This document shows, piece after piece, positions 1 through 8,324 of a stretch of 64,000 nt of DNA. Position 1 is the stretch's first letter; the number at the start of each line of letters is the position of its first letter. The DNA is from Litorivita sp040371945 (lineage in GTDB: Bacteria > Pseudomonadota > Alphaproteobacteria > Rhodobacterales > Rhodobacteraceae). Both the position numbers and the translations under genes were made by a program. Under the pieces are notes generated by a model. That model was not told where the DNA came from. It made no database searches and worked only from the letters and a program-made list of their open reading frames with translations. The stretch lies in NCBI RefSeq assembly GCF_040371945.1, contig NZ_BAABWS010000002.1, forward strand, positions 1-64,000, in the 5' to 3' direction.

Positions 1-127
1 AAGCTCTCCCGCGAGACTACTCAAAACGCAGTCATCTCCGCGCTTCACTCAATTTGATCAACGACCGCAAAGTCCCCCATACCCCCCCTTCACCTCTTGG
101 TATTCGCACCCTCCCACAAACGAAAAC

Positions 128-150
128 AGGCGGCGCATTTTGCGCCGCCT
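128..150 (-). terminator. Duplicated intrinsic terminator
   Basis: A perfect 10-bp stem (128-137 / 141-150) with a 3-nt loop is followed on the minus strand by a T-rich run. It is the copy of the terminator at 1515-1537 carried in the left direct repeat. Confidence 0.75.
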
Positions 151-176
151 GCGGTGTCTTCTACGTGGATCGAGGC

Positions 177-335
177 CTATTCGGCCCAATCATGGGCATA
201 GACGAATTCGCCAAGCCGCTGGCCGATGGCGTCGCGGTCGGCGCCGTTTGCGGCTTTGATATGTGCCACGAGGCCGCGTTTCTTGTCTTCGGTGACCGAG
301 GCGACCTCGGCCTTGTGACCGGCCTCTTTGAGCGC
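177..335 (-). pseudogene. Orphan 3' fragment of acyl-CoA synthetase
   Basis: On the minus strand this encodes about 52 residues almost identical to the C-terminus of the acyl-CoA synthetase at 1564-3456; the two differ at two residues (Asp to Lys and Leu to Arg), followed by the same stop codon. No AMP-binding domain or start region precedes it: upstream of 335 the sequence is unrelated. It is therefore a leftover gene end, not a functional gene. It was probably created when the adjacent cassette was inserted or duplicated. Positions 1-104, to its left, show no recognisable gene. Confidence 0.85.
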
Positions 336-434
336 GAAATGCGCAGGCCAGTTCAAAACACCTGACCCGCGGCGGTTTGACCATCGAAAATGTGATAAAT
401 ACACGCCCATCGCCGCGCTCCGCGCTGCGGATTT

Positions 435-465
435 TTGACTTGCTATGAACCAAGGTTCATAGGTT
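435..465 (+). promoter_or_regulatory. MerR-type promoter and operator
   Basis: A -35 box TTGACT (435-440) and a -10-like TAGGTT (460-465) are separated by 19 bp, the over-long spacing typical of promoters activated by MerR-family regulators. Between them lies a 9-bp inverted repeat CTATGAACC / GGTTCATAG (443-451 and 454-462) with a 2-bp centre, the expected operator position. It sits 33 bp upstream of the first gene of the cassette, whose third-to-second-place gene encodes a MerR protein (811-1188). Confidence 0.85.
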
Positions 466-497
466 AGGGCCGTGTTGATCATGCAAAGGAGATCAAC

Positions 498-800
498 ATG
501 ACCGCAAAATCTTCCAACTCTGATTGTGGCGATACCTGTTCGCTTGACGGGGCCTCTGGGCCGTCATGCGGGTGCTCGGCGGGCAAGGCATCGCGCCGTG
601 CAAAGCGTGCAAAATATGGCGCGGGGTTTATCGCGTTTTGCGCCATGTGTTGTGCCGTTCCCCCCGTGCTCATTGCTTTTGGCCTTGTCGGGGTTACAAC
701 GGGGGCGCTTCTGAGCGCCGGCATAGAAGCGGCTTTAATTGTCGCGGCGATACTGGCGCTTGGCTATCTGTTGATTAAATACGTCAAGAAGAACTGCTAA
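498..800 (+). CDS. Cys-rich MerF/MerT-like small membrane protein
   Basis: A 100-residue protein with a strong ribosome-binding site (AAGGAG, 486-491). The N-terminal 30 residues are cytosolic-looking and Cys-rich (five Cys, including a CGC), followed by a basic stretch and two predicted membrane helices. The first helix carries a vicinal Cys pair followed by a Pro pair (CAMCCAVPP) and a GLVG segment, as in the mercury importers MerF and MerT, where such a CC pair hands over the metal ion. It ends in KKNC. It is the first gene behind a MerR-type promoter, so a metal or metalloid transporter or binding role is likely. No MerA reductase or MerP is nearby, so the actual ion is not certain. Confidence 0.6.
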   Translation: MTAKSSNSDCGDTCSLDGASGPSCGCSAGKASRRAKRAKYGAGFIAFCAMCCAVPPVLIAFGLVGVTTGALLSAGIEAALIVAAILALGYLLIKYVKKNC

Positions 801-810
801 GGATTGCTTC

Positions 811-1188
811 ATGAGAATATCAGGCGTGGCCAATAGAACCGGACTCCCGATATCGACGATCCGTTACTATGAAAAACGTGGCATTATCCCCAAGCCAAAG
901 CGAATTGGACGCGATCGGGTGTATTCTCAAAGGGATTTGCGCGCAGTCGAGTTTGTCCGTGACGCGCAGGCGCTTGGGTTGAAGTTGGCGGAGATATCCA
1001 CGTTGTTACGCGATCGGTGGGGCAACGCGGAGATGGCCGAGGTCGCGGCAAAGCACCGCCAAACCATTCGCGAGCGGATTGCAACGCTAGAGCGGATCGA
1101 CAAAATCCTCGCGGCACTTGAAACATGCCGCTGTGACAGCTTTGCCGACTGTGACGTGACAGCAGCCCGATGCAAACGCGATGATTGA
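811..1188 (+). CDS. MerR-family transcriptional regulator
   Basis: A 125-residue regulator. Residues 1-38 form the winged helix-turn-helix of the MerR family (ISGVANRTGLPISTIRYYEK), followed by the RVYSQRDL wing and a coiled-coil dimerisation helix. The C-terminus has a Cys-rich metal-binding-like segment (ETCRCDSFADC...AARC). The Cys normally found near the start of the dimerisation helix of mercury-type MerR (Cys82) is not present, so this may sense another thiophilic ion or use a different ligand set. It lies 10 bp after the membrane protein gene and overlaps the next gene by 8 bp, and it probably autoregulates the promoter at 435-465. Confidence 0.85.
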   Translation: MRISGVANRTGLPISTIRYYEKRGIIPKPKRIGRDRVYSQRDLRAVEFVRDAQALGLKLAEISTLLRDRWGNAEMAEVAAKHRQTIRERIATLERIDKILAALETCRCDSFADCDVTAARCKRDD

Positions 1189-1417
1189 ACTTATTGGTCT
1201 TTTGGCCGTCATCTCGATGGTGACCTGCTATGCGCTGGAAGAGCGCGGGCCGGTGTTTACGCTGGCCTTCGCGATCTCTTGCGCGGTCGCGGCAGTCTAC
1301 GCTTTTGTGATCGGCTCCTACCCGTTCATGTTGGCCGAAGGCGTATGGGCGGCTATTGCCTTCAGAAAATGGTGGATGCGCTCAGGTGCTAGCCTTGGTG
1401 GGGGCCAAGGGCGCTGA
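1181..1417 (+). CDS. Small membrane protein of metal cassette
   Basis: A 78-residue protein with two to three hydrophobic helices and a basic Trp-rich end (AIAFRKWWMR). The pattern of GW/EGVWAAIAF resembles the small CBU_0592-type membrane proteins, but that assignment is tentative. Its start overlaps the end of the MerR gene by 8 bp, implying translational coupling and membership of the same operon. The last ~10 residues are low-complexity Gly-rich. Its function is unknown; co-transcription with a MerR regulator suggests a role in the same metal or stress response. Confidence 0.6.
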   Translation: MIELIGLLAVISMVTCYALEERGPVFTLAFAISCAVAAVYAFVIGSYPFMLAEGVWAAIAFRKWWMRSGASLGGGQGR

Positions 1418-1491
1418 CGCAAAAGGTGCCGGCTTTCGAGGCGATATCGTGAAGGTTTGAAAATCTGCGCCCGCCCGCCCGTTATGCGCCG

Positions 1492-1722
1492 CGCACCCTC
1501 CCACAAACAAAAACAGGCGGCGCATTTTGCGCCGCCTGCGGTGTCTTCTATTTGGATCGAGGCCTATTCGGCCCAATCATGGGCATAGACGAATTCGCCA
1601 AGCAGCTGGCCGATGGCGTCGCGGTCGGCGCCGTTTGCGGCTTTGATATGTGCCACGAGGCCGCGTTTTTTGTCTTCGGTGACCGAGGCGACCTCGGCGT
1701 CGTGACCGGCCTCTTTGAGCGC
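1492..1722. repeat. 231-bp direct repeat, right copy
   Basis: This is the right-hand copy of the repeat also found at 105-335. Here it forms the genuine 3' end of the acyl-CoA synthetase gene plus its downstream terminator. The 1,156 bp between the two copies hold a MerR-regulated metal-type cassette. Confidence 0.95.
1515..1537 (-). terminator. Intrinsic terminator of acyl-CoA synthetase
   Basis: A perfect 10-bp GC-rich stem (1515-1524 / 1528-1537) with a 3-nt loop is followed on the minus strand by TTTTTGTTTG. It lies 27 bp after the stop codon of the acyl-CoA synthetase gene. Confidence 0.85.
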
Positions 1723-3456
1723 AGCGTCAAAGATGCGTTTGATCGCGGATTTGCGCAGGTCGGGTTTGAAGACCTTGCCCACGGCGGTTTTGGGCAATTC
1801 GGGCATCACCTCGATATATTTGGGCATCGCCGCGCGTTCGTGGATGTGCACCTTGCAATGTTTGATCAACTCTTCGGGCGTCACGCTCGCGCCGCCGACC
1901 AATTCGACATAGGCGCAAGGCACTTCGCCCGCGTGTTGGTCGGGCTGGCCGATGGCACCGGCAAAACCGACGGCCTCATGGGCCAAAAGCGCCTCTTCGA
2001 TCTCGGCGGGGTCGATGTTGTGACCGCCGCGGATGATCAGATCCTTGGCCCGTCCGGTGATCCACAGATACATATCCGCATCCATCCGGCCCAGATCACC
2101 GGTGCGCAGATATTCGCCGTGGTGGTAGAGGTCCTTGTTCTTGGCCTCCTCGGTATAGGTATTGCCCGCAAACACGCCGGGGTTGGAGACGCAAATCTCG
2201 CCGACCTCGTCGGTGGCGCATTCGACCGGCCCGTCCGGCGTGTCGCGGAAGATTTTCACATCCGTATAGGGGAAGGGATGGCCGACCGAGCCGATGCGCT
2301 TTTCGCCGTCCACAGGGTTGCACGACACAAGGCAGGTCGCCTCGGTCAAACCATAGCCCTCGACGATGCCGACGCCGGTCGCCTTCTCGAAGCGGTTGAA
2401 CAGCTCTTGAGGCAAGGGGGCCGAGCCGGAGAACGCGGTTTTCAACGCCGAAAGATCCGCATCCACGGGGCGCTGCATCAGCGCCGAAATCGCCGTCGGA
2501 ACGGTGATCGCAAAGGTGATTTTCCACCGCTCGCACAGCTTCCAGAAATTGTCGAACACCCCGTCGCCGCGATACCCCGCAGGGGTCGGGAACACCACAT
2601 GCGCGCCAGCGGACAAGGCCGACATCAAAATCACATGGCAGGCAAAGACGTGGAACATCGGCAGCGGGCAGATGATGTTGTCCACTTCGGTATAAAGCAG
2701 CGTCGATCCGACCCAGCCGTTGTAAACGATGCCGGAGTTCTTGTGCTGTGCGACCTTGGGCATGCCCGTGGTGCCGCCGGTGTGGAAATAGGCCGCAACG
2801 CGGTCGTCGGTGACATTGTCCTCAAAGCTCAACGTCTTGGGCATCTTGCGTGCCTCGCCGATAAAGCTTTTGACATCGGCATGGTGACCGCCGGGATTTT
2901 TCGGACGGATCAGCGGCACGATCCAGCTTTTCGGCGGGGTCAGATAGCGGTTCAAATCCACCTCAAGCACCGTATGCACATTGGGCGCATGGCGCACCGC
3001 TTCGGCGGCTTTCTCGGCCAGATCGGTTTTCGGGAAGGTCTTCAGCGTCACCACAACCTTGGCATTGGTTTCGCGCAAAATCGCGGCGATCTGCTCGGGT
3101 TCGAGCATCGGGTTGATCGGATTGACGATCCCCGCAACACAGCCCGCCAGCGTGGCAATCACCGTCTCGTTCGAGTTGGGCAGGATCAGCGCGACGACAT
3201 CTGTCTCGCCCACGCCCAATTTGCGAAACAGGTTCGCCGCTTGGCAGACTTTTTCATGCAGCTGGGTATAGCTCAGCGTTTCGGCCTTGTCGGTCGCACC
3301 GGAGAGCAACTGGAAAGAGATCGCTTCTTGATTGGGGAACTTGTCGCGCGTGCGGGTCAGGATTTCATAAACCGAGCGCGGCAAATCGCGGCTGGTATAG
3401 GGCATCTCGTTCTGGATGCGCAGCCCGTCGGCATAATTAGCGAATGTGTTTGTCAT
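1564..3456 (-). CDS. Acyl-CoA synthetase (AMP-forming)
   Basis: A 630-residue member of the ANL superfamily that activates a carboxylic acid to its acyl-CoA through an acyl-adenylate. Visible motifs: the phosphate-binding loop HTGGTTGMPK (about residue 225), GYGLTE (about 367), TGDLG (about 452), the hinge-region GRAKDLIIRGG (about 468-479) and a C-terminal PKTAVGK with the catalytic Lys (about 561). The start at 3456 was chosen over an upstream ATG at 3522 because it follows a clear GGGGAGGA ribosome-binding site. The protein is longer than FadD-type enzymes at its C-terminus. The substrate cannot be told from the sequence; medium- or long-chain acids are likely. Its 3' end is duplicated at 105-335. 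Confidence 0.9.
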   Translation of the reverse strand: MTNTFANYADGLRIQNEMPYTSRDLPRSVYEILTRTRDKFPNQEAISFQLLSGATDKAETLSYTQLHEKVCQAANLFRKLGVGETDVVALILPNSNETVIATLAGCVAGIVNPINPMLEPEQIAAILRETNAKVVVTLKTFPKTDLAEKAAEAVRHAPNVHTVLEVDLNRYLTPPKSWIVPLIRPKNPGGHHADVKSFIGEARKMPKTLSFEDNVTDDRVAAYFHTGGTTGMPKVAQHKNSGIVYNGWVGSTLLYTEVDNIICPLPMFHVFACHVILMSALSAGAHVVFPTPAGYRGDGVFDNFWKLCERWKITFAITVPTAISALMQRPVDADLSALKTAFSGSAPLPQELFNRFEKATGVGIVEGYGLTEATCLVSCNPVDGEKRIGSVGHPFPYTDVKIFRDTPDGPVECATDEVGEICVSNPGVFAGNTYTEEAKNKDLYHHGEYLRTGDLGRMDADMYLWITGRAKDLIIRGGHNIDPAEIEEALLAHEAVGFAGAIGQPDQHAGEVPCAYVELVGGASVTPEELIKHCKVHIHERAAMPKYIEVMPELPKTAVGKVFKPDLRKSAIKRIFDAALKEAGHDAEVASVTEDKKRGLVAHIKAANGADRDAIGQLLGEFVYAHDWAE

Positions 3457-3675
3457 AGTGTCCTCCCCTAAACAGCGCGACCCCACGCGCCAAACCTGTG
3501 GCCTGCGCAAAGTGTCGCACAAGACCTTCGTCGCAGCATGGTAGGGTTGATCGCGTTACGCAAGAGTTGAGCAGGTCAGGGACGTCACGTTAGGTGGCTG
3601 AACGGGCGATTGCGCGGTGCAATGGTGCCGCTTTGGCGCGCGCGGCGCGCCCTTTTGGCCCGCGCGATCACAAAA

Positions 3676-3707
3676 AGGACCGCCCAACGCGGCGGCGGGG
3701 CGGTCCT
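3676..3707 (-). terminator. Intrinsic terminator after LysM gene
   Basis: A 10-bp stem AGGACCGCCC / GGGCGGTCCT (3676-3685 and 3698-3707) followed on the minus strand by TTTTTG, 25 bp downstream of the LysM gene stop. Confidence 0.85.
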
Positions 3708-3731
3708 TGGCGTTTGTCGTCTTGCGCGCGC

Positions 3732-4148
3732 TTACGACGGAATGCGCAGCACCTGACCGGGATAGATCTTATCGGGATGGGTGAGCATCGGCTTGTTGGC
3801 CTCGAAAATCTCTTCGTATTTCGCGCCATTGCCCATGGTTTTCGCGGCAATCGCCCAAAGCGTATCGCCCTTTTCAACCGTGTGGAATTTCGGCTCCTCG
3901 CCGCCCGCGTCATCCTCGACTTCGGCGACACCTTCGACGTTGCCCACCGCAAGAATGATCTTCTCTTTGGCTTCTTGGCTCACGGCGCTGCCACTAACCT
4001 TGACCTTATCGCCTTCGACCGTGATCTCCACGCCCTCGGCATCCAGACCCAGATCGGCGACTTCCTTTTTCAGGTCCTCGGCGCTGGGCGTCTCATCTGC
4101 GCTCTTGATCTTCTTGCCGGACCGTTTGAAAAAACTGAAAAGTCCCAT
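3732..4148 (-). CDS. BON and LysM domain protein (Kbp/YgaU-like)
   Basis: A 138-residue protein without a signal peptide. After a short basic N-terminus it has a BON domain (about 22-72, with VEGDKVKVSGSAVS and GNVEGVAEVED) and then a LysM domain (about 88-137, HTVEKGDTLWAIA ... IYPGQVLRIP). This BON+LysM arrangement and length match E. coli Kbp (YgaU), a cytoplasmic potassium-binding protein induced by osmotic stress. A good RBS (AAAGGGAGA) precedes the ATG and a terminator follows the gene, so it is probably monocistronic. The potassium role is inferred from the family. Confidence 0.88.
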   Translation of the reverse strand: MGLFSFFKRSGKKIKSADETPSAEDLKKEVADLGLDAEGVEITVEGDKVKVSGSAVSQEAKEKIILAVGNVEGVAEVEDDAGGEEPKFHTVEKGDTLWAIAAKTMGNGAKYEEIFEANKPMLTHPDKIYPGQVLRIPS

Positions 4149-4232
4149 AGGTATCTCCCTTTACTAGACAGGCTTATCTTTGCGCCGGCTCATGACAGGC
4201 GCAAGACAATTTTAACCATTCGTGCGGGGAAT

Positions 4233-6032
4233 TTAGGCCGTGCCCGACCCGTCGGTGAATTGCAATTTGGCCAAACGCGCATAAAGCCCGCCTTCGGCGA
4301 CCAAGGCGTCATGGGTGCCCGTGGCGACAATGCGCCCGCCTTCCATGACCACAATCCGGTCGGCCTTTTTGACCGTGGCCAGACGGTGCGCGACGATCAC
4401 CGTGGTGCGGTTTTGCGCCAATTCGTCGACGGCCAATTGCACCGCGCGCTCGCTTTCGGCGTCCAAGGCGCTGGTCGCCTCGTCGAGCAACAGCACCGGC
4501 GCATCGCGCAAGATCGCCCGCGCAATGGCGATGCGCTGCTTTTGTCCACCCGACAGCATCACGCCGCGTTCGCCCACATATGTGCCATATCCTTCGGGCA
4601 GGGCGCTGATGAACTCATGCGCATTGGCGGCGCGCGCGGCCGATTCCACCTCGGCGTCCGAGGCCTCGGGCCAGCCAAAGCGGATATTGTCGCGCGCCGA
4701 GGCGGCAAAGATCACAGGGTCTTGCGGCACCAAGGCCATGACACGGCGAAACCCGTCGCGGCGCATATCGCGCAGGTCCACCCCGTCAAGGCACACGCGC
4801 CCCGATTGCGGATCATAGAAGCGTTGGATCATCTGGATAATGGTGGTTTTGCCCGCGCCCGAGGGACCGACCAAGGCCACCGTCTCGCCCGGATGGATGA
4901 CAAGGTCCACGTCTTTGAGCGCGGGAATATCGGGGCGCGAGGGGTAATTGAACCCGACCTTTTCGAACCGGATCTCGCCTTGGACCGCATCGGGCAGGGG
5001 GGCGGGATCGGCGGGGTCTTGCACCGCATCCTCGGCGCGCAGCAATTCGACCAAACGCTCGGTCGCCCCCGCGGCGCGTTGCAATTCGCCCCAGATTTCC
5101 GACAGGGCGGCGACCGATCCGGCGACCATGACGGCGTAGAACACAAATTGCACCAAGGCGCCCGCGCTCATATCGCCGCCGCGCACATCGCGCGCGCCGA
5201 TCCACAAAACGCCCACAACCCCCGCAAAGACGAGGAAAATCACGATCACTGTCATGGCCGCGCGGGTGGTGATCCGGCGGCGCGCCACGTCATAGGATTT
5301 CTCGGTCACCTCCGAGAACTCCTTGCGGGTCTGGCGCTCGTGGGTGAAGGCCTGCACGGTTTGCACGCTCAACAGCGCCTCGGAGGCCGACCCCGACGAG
5401 GCCGCGATCCAGTCTTGGTTCTCGCGGCTTTGCGCGCGCAGCTTGCGCCCCAAGGTCAGGATCGGAATGATCACCGCAGGCACGATCAGCAAGACCAATC
5501 CGGTCAGCTTGGCCGAGGTAAACAGCATGAACACAATGCCGCCGAACAAGATCAACACATTGCGCAGCGCCACCGAGATCGACGAGCCGATCACCGACAG
5601 GATCAGCGTCGTGTCGGTGGTGATGCGCGACAGGACCTCGCCGGTCATGATGCGCTCGAAGAACACGGGGCTCATGCCGATGATGCGGTCGAACACCGCC
5701 TTGCGGATATCGGCCACGACCCGCTCGCCCAGACGCGTCACCAAAGCATAGCGCAGCCCCGTGCCCACCGCCAAAAGCGCCGCCAACCCCAAAGCCGCGC
5801 CGAAATACTGATCCAAAATCGCCACGCTGTCCGAGCCGAAACTGTCGATCACGCGGCGCACCGCGAGCGGCAATGTCAAAGACACCCCCGCCGTGAGCAC
5901 CAAAGCCAGCCCCGCAAAGGCGACCATCCACCGGTAGGGGGCCAGAAACGGGCGCAGTTGCGACAAGGCGCCAACGCGTTTTGATTTTTCGCGCTCGGCC
6001 TCGGTGCCTGTGGGGGTCGGGGTGCGTGCCAT
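4233..6032 (-). CDS. ABC exporter, fused membrane and ATPase domains
   Basis: A 599-residue half-transporter of the MsbA/ABCB type. Residues ~30-320 hold six membrane helices of the ABC_membrane domain, and ~352-590 form the nucleotide-binding domain with Walker A GPSGAGKTT (389-397), signature LSGGQ (493-497) and Walker B VLLLDEATSALD (513-524). It would act as a homodimer in the inner membrane. Substrates for this type range from lipid A and lipids to peptides and drugs; nothing in the neighbourhood decides. The RBS AAGGAAC precedes the ATG. It runs divergently from the sugar epimerase gene at 6219. Confidence 0.9.
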   Translation of the reverse strand: MARTPTPTGTEAEREKSKRVGALSQLRPFLAPYRWMVAFAGLALVLTAGVSLTLPLAVRRVIDSFGSDSVAILDQYFGAALGLAALLAVGTGLRYALVTRLGERVVADIRKAVFDRIIGMSPVFFERIMTGEVLSRITTDTTLILSVIGSSISVALRNVLILFGGIVFMLFTSAKLTGLVLLIVPAVIIPILTLGRKLRAQSRENQDWIAASSGSASEALLSVQTVQAFTHERQTRKEFSEVTEKSYDVARRRITTRAAMTVIVIFLVFAGVVGVLWIGARDVRGGDMSAGALVQFVFYAVMVAGSVAALSEIWGELQRAAGATERLVELLRAEDAVQDPADPAPLPDAVQGEIRFEKVGFNYPSRPDIPALKDVDLVIHPGETVALVGPSGAGKTTIIQMIQRFYDPQSGRVCLDGVDLRDMRRDGFRRVMALVPQDPVIFAASARDNIRFGWPEASDAEVESAARAANAHEFISALPEGYGTYVGERGVMLSGGQKQRIAIARAILRDAPVLLLDEATSALDAESERAVQLAVDELAQNRTTVIVAHRLATVKKADRIVVMEGGRIVATGTHDALVAEGGLYARLAKLQFTDGSGTA

Positions 6033-6218
6033 ATTGGGTTCCTTGCGAATGCGTCACGCTACATCGCAACGCGCGCCATTGGGGTCAAGCGCGCACATGC
6101 CGCGCTTTTGTCGCAGGTCGGCGCGATTCATCCCCCCGCGCCGCCTTGCGCCTTGCCAAGGCGGCGCAGCGCGCGCAAAAAAGGCCCGTTCTGACCGCAG
6201 TGCCAAAAGGCTTTTTCG

Positions 6219-7259
6219 ATGACCTCTTCTTCCTCCTCGCCCGCGCCGACCGTCCTGATCACAGGGGCGGCGGGGTTTATCGGCTTTCACCTCGCAACGG
6301 CCTTGCTTGGCCAAGGGATGCGGGTGGTGGGTCTCGACAGCATGAACGACTACTATGACGTGGCCCTCAAAGAGGCGCGTCTGGCGCAGCTGGAGCCGCA
6401 GGCGGGGTTTACCTTCCGGCGCGGCAAGGTCGAGGCGCCCGGCCTGCTGATGGAGATATTTGCCGAAGCCAAACCCGATTTCGTCGTCCATCTCGCGGCG
6501 CAGGCGGGGGTGCGCTATTCCATCGACAACCCGCGCGCCTATCTGGAGGCCAACCTGATCGGCACCTTCGAATTGCTGGAGGCCGCGCGCGCCCATCCGC
6601 CCGCGCATATGCTTTTGGCCTCGACCTCCTCGGCCTACGGCGCCAATACGCAGATGCCATATGCCGAGACCGACAAGGCCGACACACAGATGTCCTTTTA
6701 CGCCGCGACCAAGAAATCGAACGAGGCGATGGCCCATTCCTACGCGCATCTTTACGCGCTGCCGACGACGATGTTCCGGTTTTTCACGGTTTATGGCCCG
6801 TGGGGGCGGCCCGATATGGCGCTGTTCAAATTCACCCGCGCGATTTTGGCGGGCGAGGCCATCGACGTGTATAACCACGGGCAAATGCAGCGCGATTTCA
6901 CCTATGTCACCGATCTGGTCGAAGGCATTCGCCTGTTGATGCAGGCCGCGCCCCAGCGCCCCGAGGGCCCCGATGCGCCTGTGCCAAACGGCGACAGCCT
7001 CTCGCCCGTCGCCCCCTTTCGTGTGGTCAATATCGGCAATTCCACCGCCGTGCCTTTGATGGAGTTTATCGAGGCCATCGAGGCCGCCACGGGGCGCGAG
7101 GCGATCAAGAACATGATGCCGATGCAGGCGGGCGATGTGCCGGCCACTTGGGCCAATGCCGATTTGATCAAATCCCTGACGGGCTATGCGCCGCAAACTC
7201 CCGTGGCCGAGGGCGTGGCGCGTTTCGTCGAATGGTATCGGGACTATCACGGCGTCTAG
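6219..7259 (+). CDS. NAD-dependent epimerase, UDP-glucuronate 4-epimerase type
   Basis: A 346-residue extended short-chain dehydrogenase/reductase. It has the NAD-binding GAAGFIG (16-22), the Ser-containing STSSAYG (135-141) and the catalytic YAATK (161-165). The segments GLDSMNDYYDV and RFFTVYGPWGRPDMA are characteristic of UDP-glucuronate 4-epimerases that make UDP-galacturonate for LPS or capsule. The first ~9 residues are Ser-rich and could be extra. It stands alone, divergent from the ABC exporter; no other polysaccharide genes are adjacent, so the glycan served is unknown. Confidence 0.85.
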   Translation: MTSSSSSPAPTVLITGAAGFIGFHLATALLGQGMRVVGLDSMNDYYDVALKEARLAQLEPQAGFTFRRGKVEAPGLLMEIFAEAKPDFVVHLAAQAGVRYSIDNPRAYLEANLIGTFELLEAARAHPPAHMLLASTSSAYGANTQMPYAETDKADTQMSFYAATKKSNEAMAHSYAHLYALPTTMFRFFTVYGPWGRPDMALFKFTRAILAGEAIDVYNHGQMQRDFTYVTDLVEGIRLLMQAAPQRPEGPDAPVPNGDSLSPVAPFRVVNIGNSTAVPLMEFIEAIEAATGREAIKNMMPMQAGDVPATWANADLIKSLTGYAPQTPVAEGVARFVEWYRDYHGV

Positions 7260-7324
7260 AGCGCGCGCATCGCCCGCAGGTCGTGGGCGCATCGCCGTCT
7301 TGAGGTCGTGGCGCTTTGCTCCCG

Positions 7325-8182
7325 TCAGGCCCTGCGCGCCTTGCCCATCTCGCGGGCGATCAATTGCCGTTCGATCTCGGCATTGAGCACCGCGCCCAGC
7401 AGCACCAGAAAGGCGCTCAGATAGAGCCAGACCAGCAGCGCAATCACCGCCCCGATCGAGCCGTAAACCTCGTTATAATTGCCAAAATTGGTCAGATAGG
7501 TGGAAAACGCCGCCGATACCGCCCCCCAGAGCAGCACCGCCAAGACCACACCAGGCAAGATCATCGTCGGACGCGCGCCGCGCCGGTTCGGGCCATAGCG
7601 GTAGATCATCCCGATCCCCGCCAAAAGCGCGCCAAGCGCGGCCATCCAGCGCAGGATGTTGATATAGCTGGCGGTTTCCAGCTTGAGCGGGACGAAATTC
7701 ATCGCCACGGGCACCACGACAATCGCCGCCAGCGCCACCAAAGACACGCCCACAAGCCCCAAGGTCATCACGCTGGCCGCAAAATAGTGGCGCAAGCTGG
7801 AGCGGTTGCGCTTGCGGTAAATCTCGTTCATCCCGCGCATCATTGCCCCCACGCCCGCGCGCGCCGACCAGAGCGCGAACCCGACGGACAGGAGGCTCGC
7901 CCAGCCCAAAGTGCCGCGCCCTTGACCGATCACGCCCTCGACCTGCCCGTTGATCAAATCGAACACATCGGGCGGCAGGAGCGGGCGCAGCAATTCCATT
8001 TGCCCCGCCACCACCGAGGGGTCAGACACAAAACCCCAAAGCGCGATCACTGCCGCGATGCCCGGAAATATCGCCAGCATGGCGAAAAACCCGACCCCTG
8101 CGGCGATCAGGCCGAGGTTGCGCTCGTCGATCTGCAGCCATGTGTTTTTGAGGATATGCGCCCAAAAGGCCAGCCCTGTCAT
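7325..8182 (-). CDS. YihY/BrkB-family inner membrane protein
   Basis: A 285-residue polytopic membrane protein with about six helices. It shows the family hallmarks AAGVGFFAMLAIFPG near the N-terminus, LWSARAGVGAMMRGMNEIY in the middle and a GSIGAVIALLVWLYLSA stretch near the C-terminus. Members were once mis-annotated as ribonuclease BN, and their function is still unclear (possibly a transporter). The RBS AGAGGAG supports the start. It lies downstream of proV but is separated from it by a terminator at 8276-8305. Confidence 0.9.
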   Translation of the reverse strand: MTGLAFWAHILKNTWLQIDERNLGLIAAGVGFFAMLAIFPGIAAVIALWGFVSDPSVVAGQMELLRPLLPPDVFDLINGQVEGVIGQGRGTLGWASLLSVGFALWSARAGVGAMMRGMNEIYRKRNRSSLRHYFAASVMTLGLVGVSLVALAAIVVVPVAMNFVPLKLETASYINILRWMAALGALLAGIGMIYRYGPNRRGARPTMILPGVVLAVLLWGAVSAAFSTYLTNFGNYNEVYGSIGAVIALLVWLYLSAFLVLLGAVLNAEIERQLIAREMGKARRA

Positions 8183-8275
8183 CTTGCGCTCCTCTGCGTT
8201 GCCGTCCCCGATACCATAGCAACGCGCCCCCGCGCGCCAAGGGAAAAGCCGTTTGAAACCGGTGCGCGCAATTGC

Positions 8276-8305
8276 AAAGGGCCGCCCTGATCCGGACGGC
8301 CCTTT
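8276..8305 (-). terminator. Intrinsic terminator after proV
   Basis: A stem AAAGGGCCG / CGGCCCTTT (8276-8284 and 8297-8305) with a 12-nt loop, 20 bp past the proV stop. The T-rich flank is short. Confidence 0.65.
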
Positions 8306-8324
8306 GTTGGATATGCGCTGCGGA

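Larger units (their letters stand above)
105..335. repeat. 231-bp direct repeat, left copy
   Basis: This stretch matches 1492-1722 base for base with 7 mismatches in 231 positions (97%) and no gaps. It contains a copy of the last ~53 codons, stop codon and terminator hairpin of the acyl-CoA synthetase gene whose intact copy lies at 1564-3456. The matches start and stop abruptly, and the bases outside both ends differ between the copies. Confidence 0.95.

Noticed and set aside
1552..3471. 639-codon open frame on the plus strand
   Set aside because: It is the antisense of the acyl-CoA synthetase gene; it has no RBS or domain and arises from third-position GC bias.
3594..5984. 796-codon open frame on the plus strand
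   Set aside because: It is antisense to the LysM and ABC exporter genes, and its product is Arg/His/Gln-rich, typical of shadow frames.
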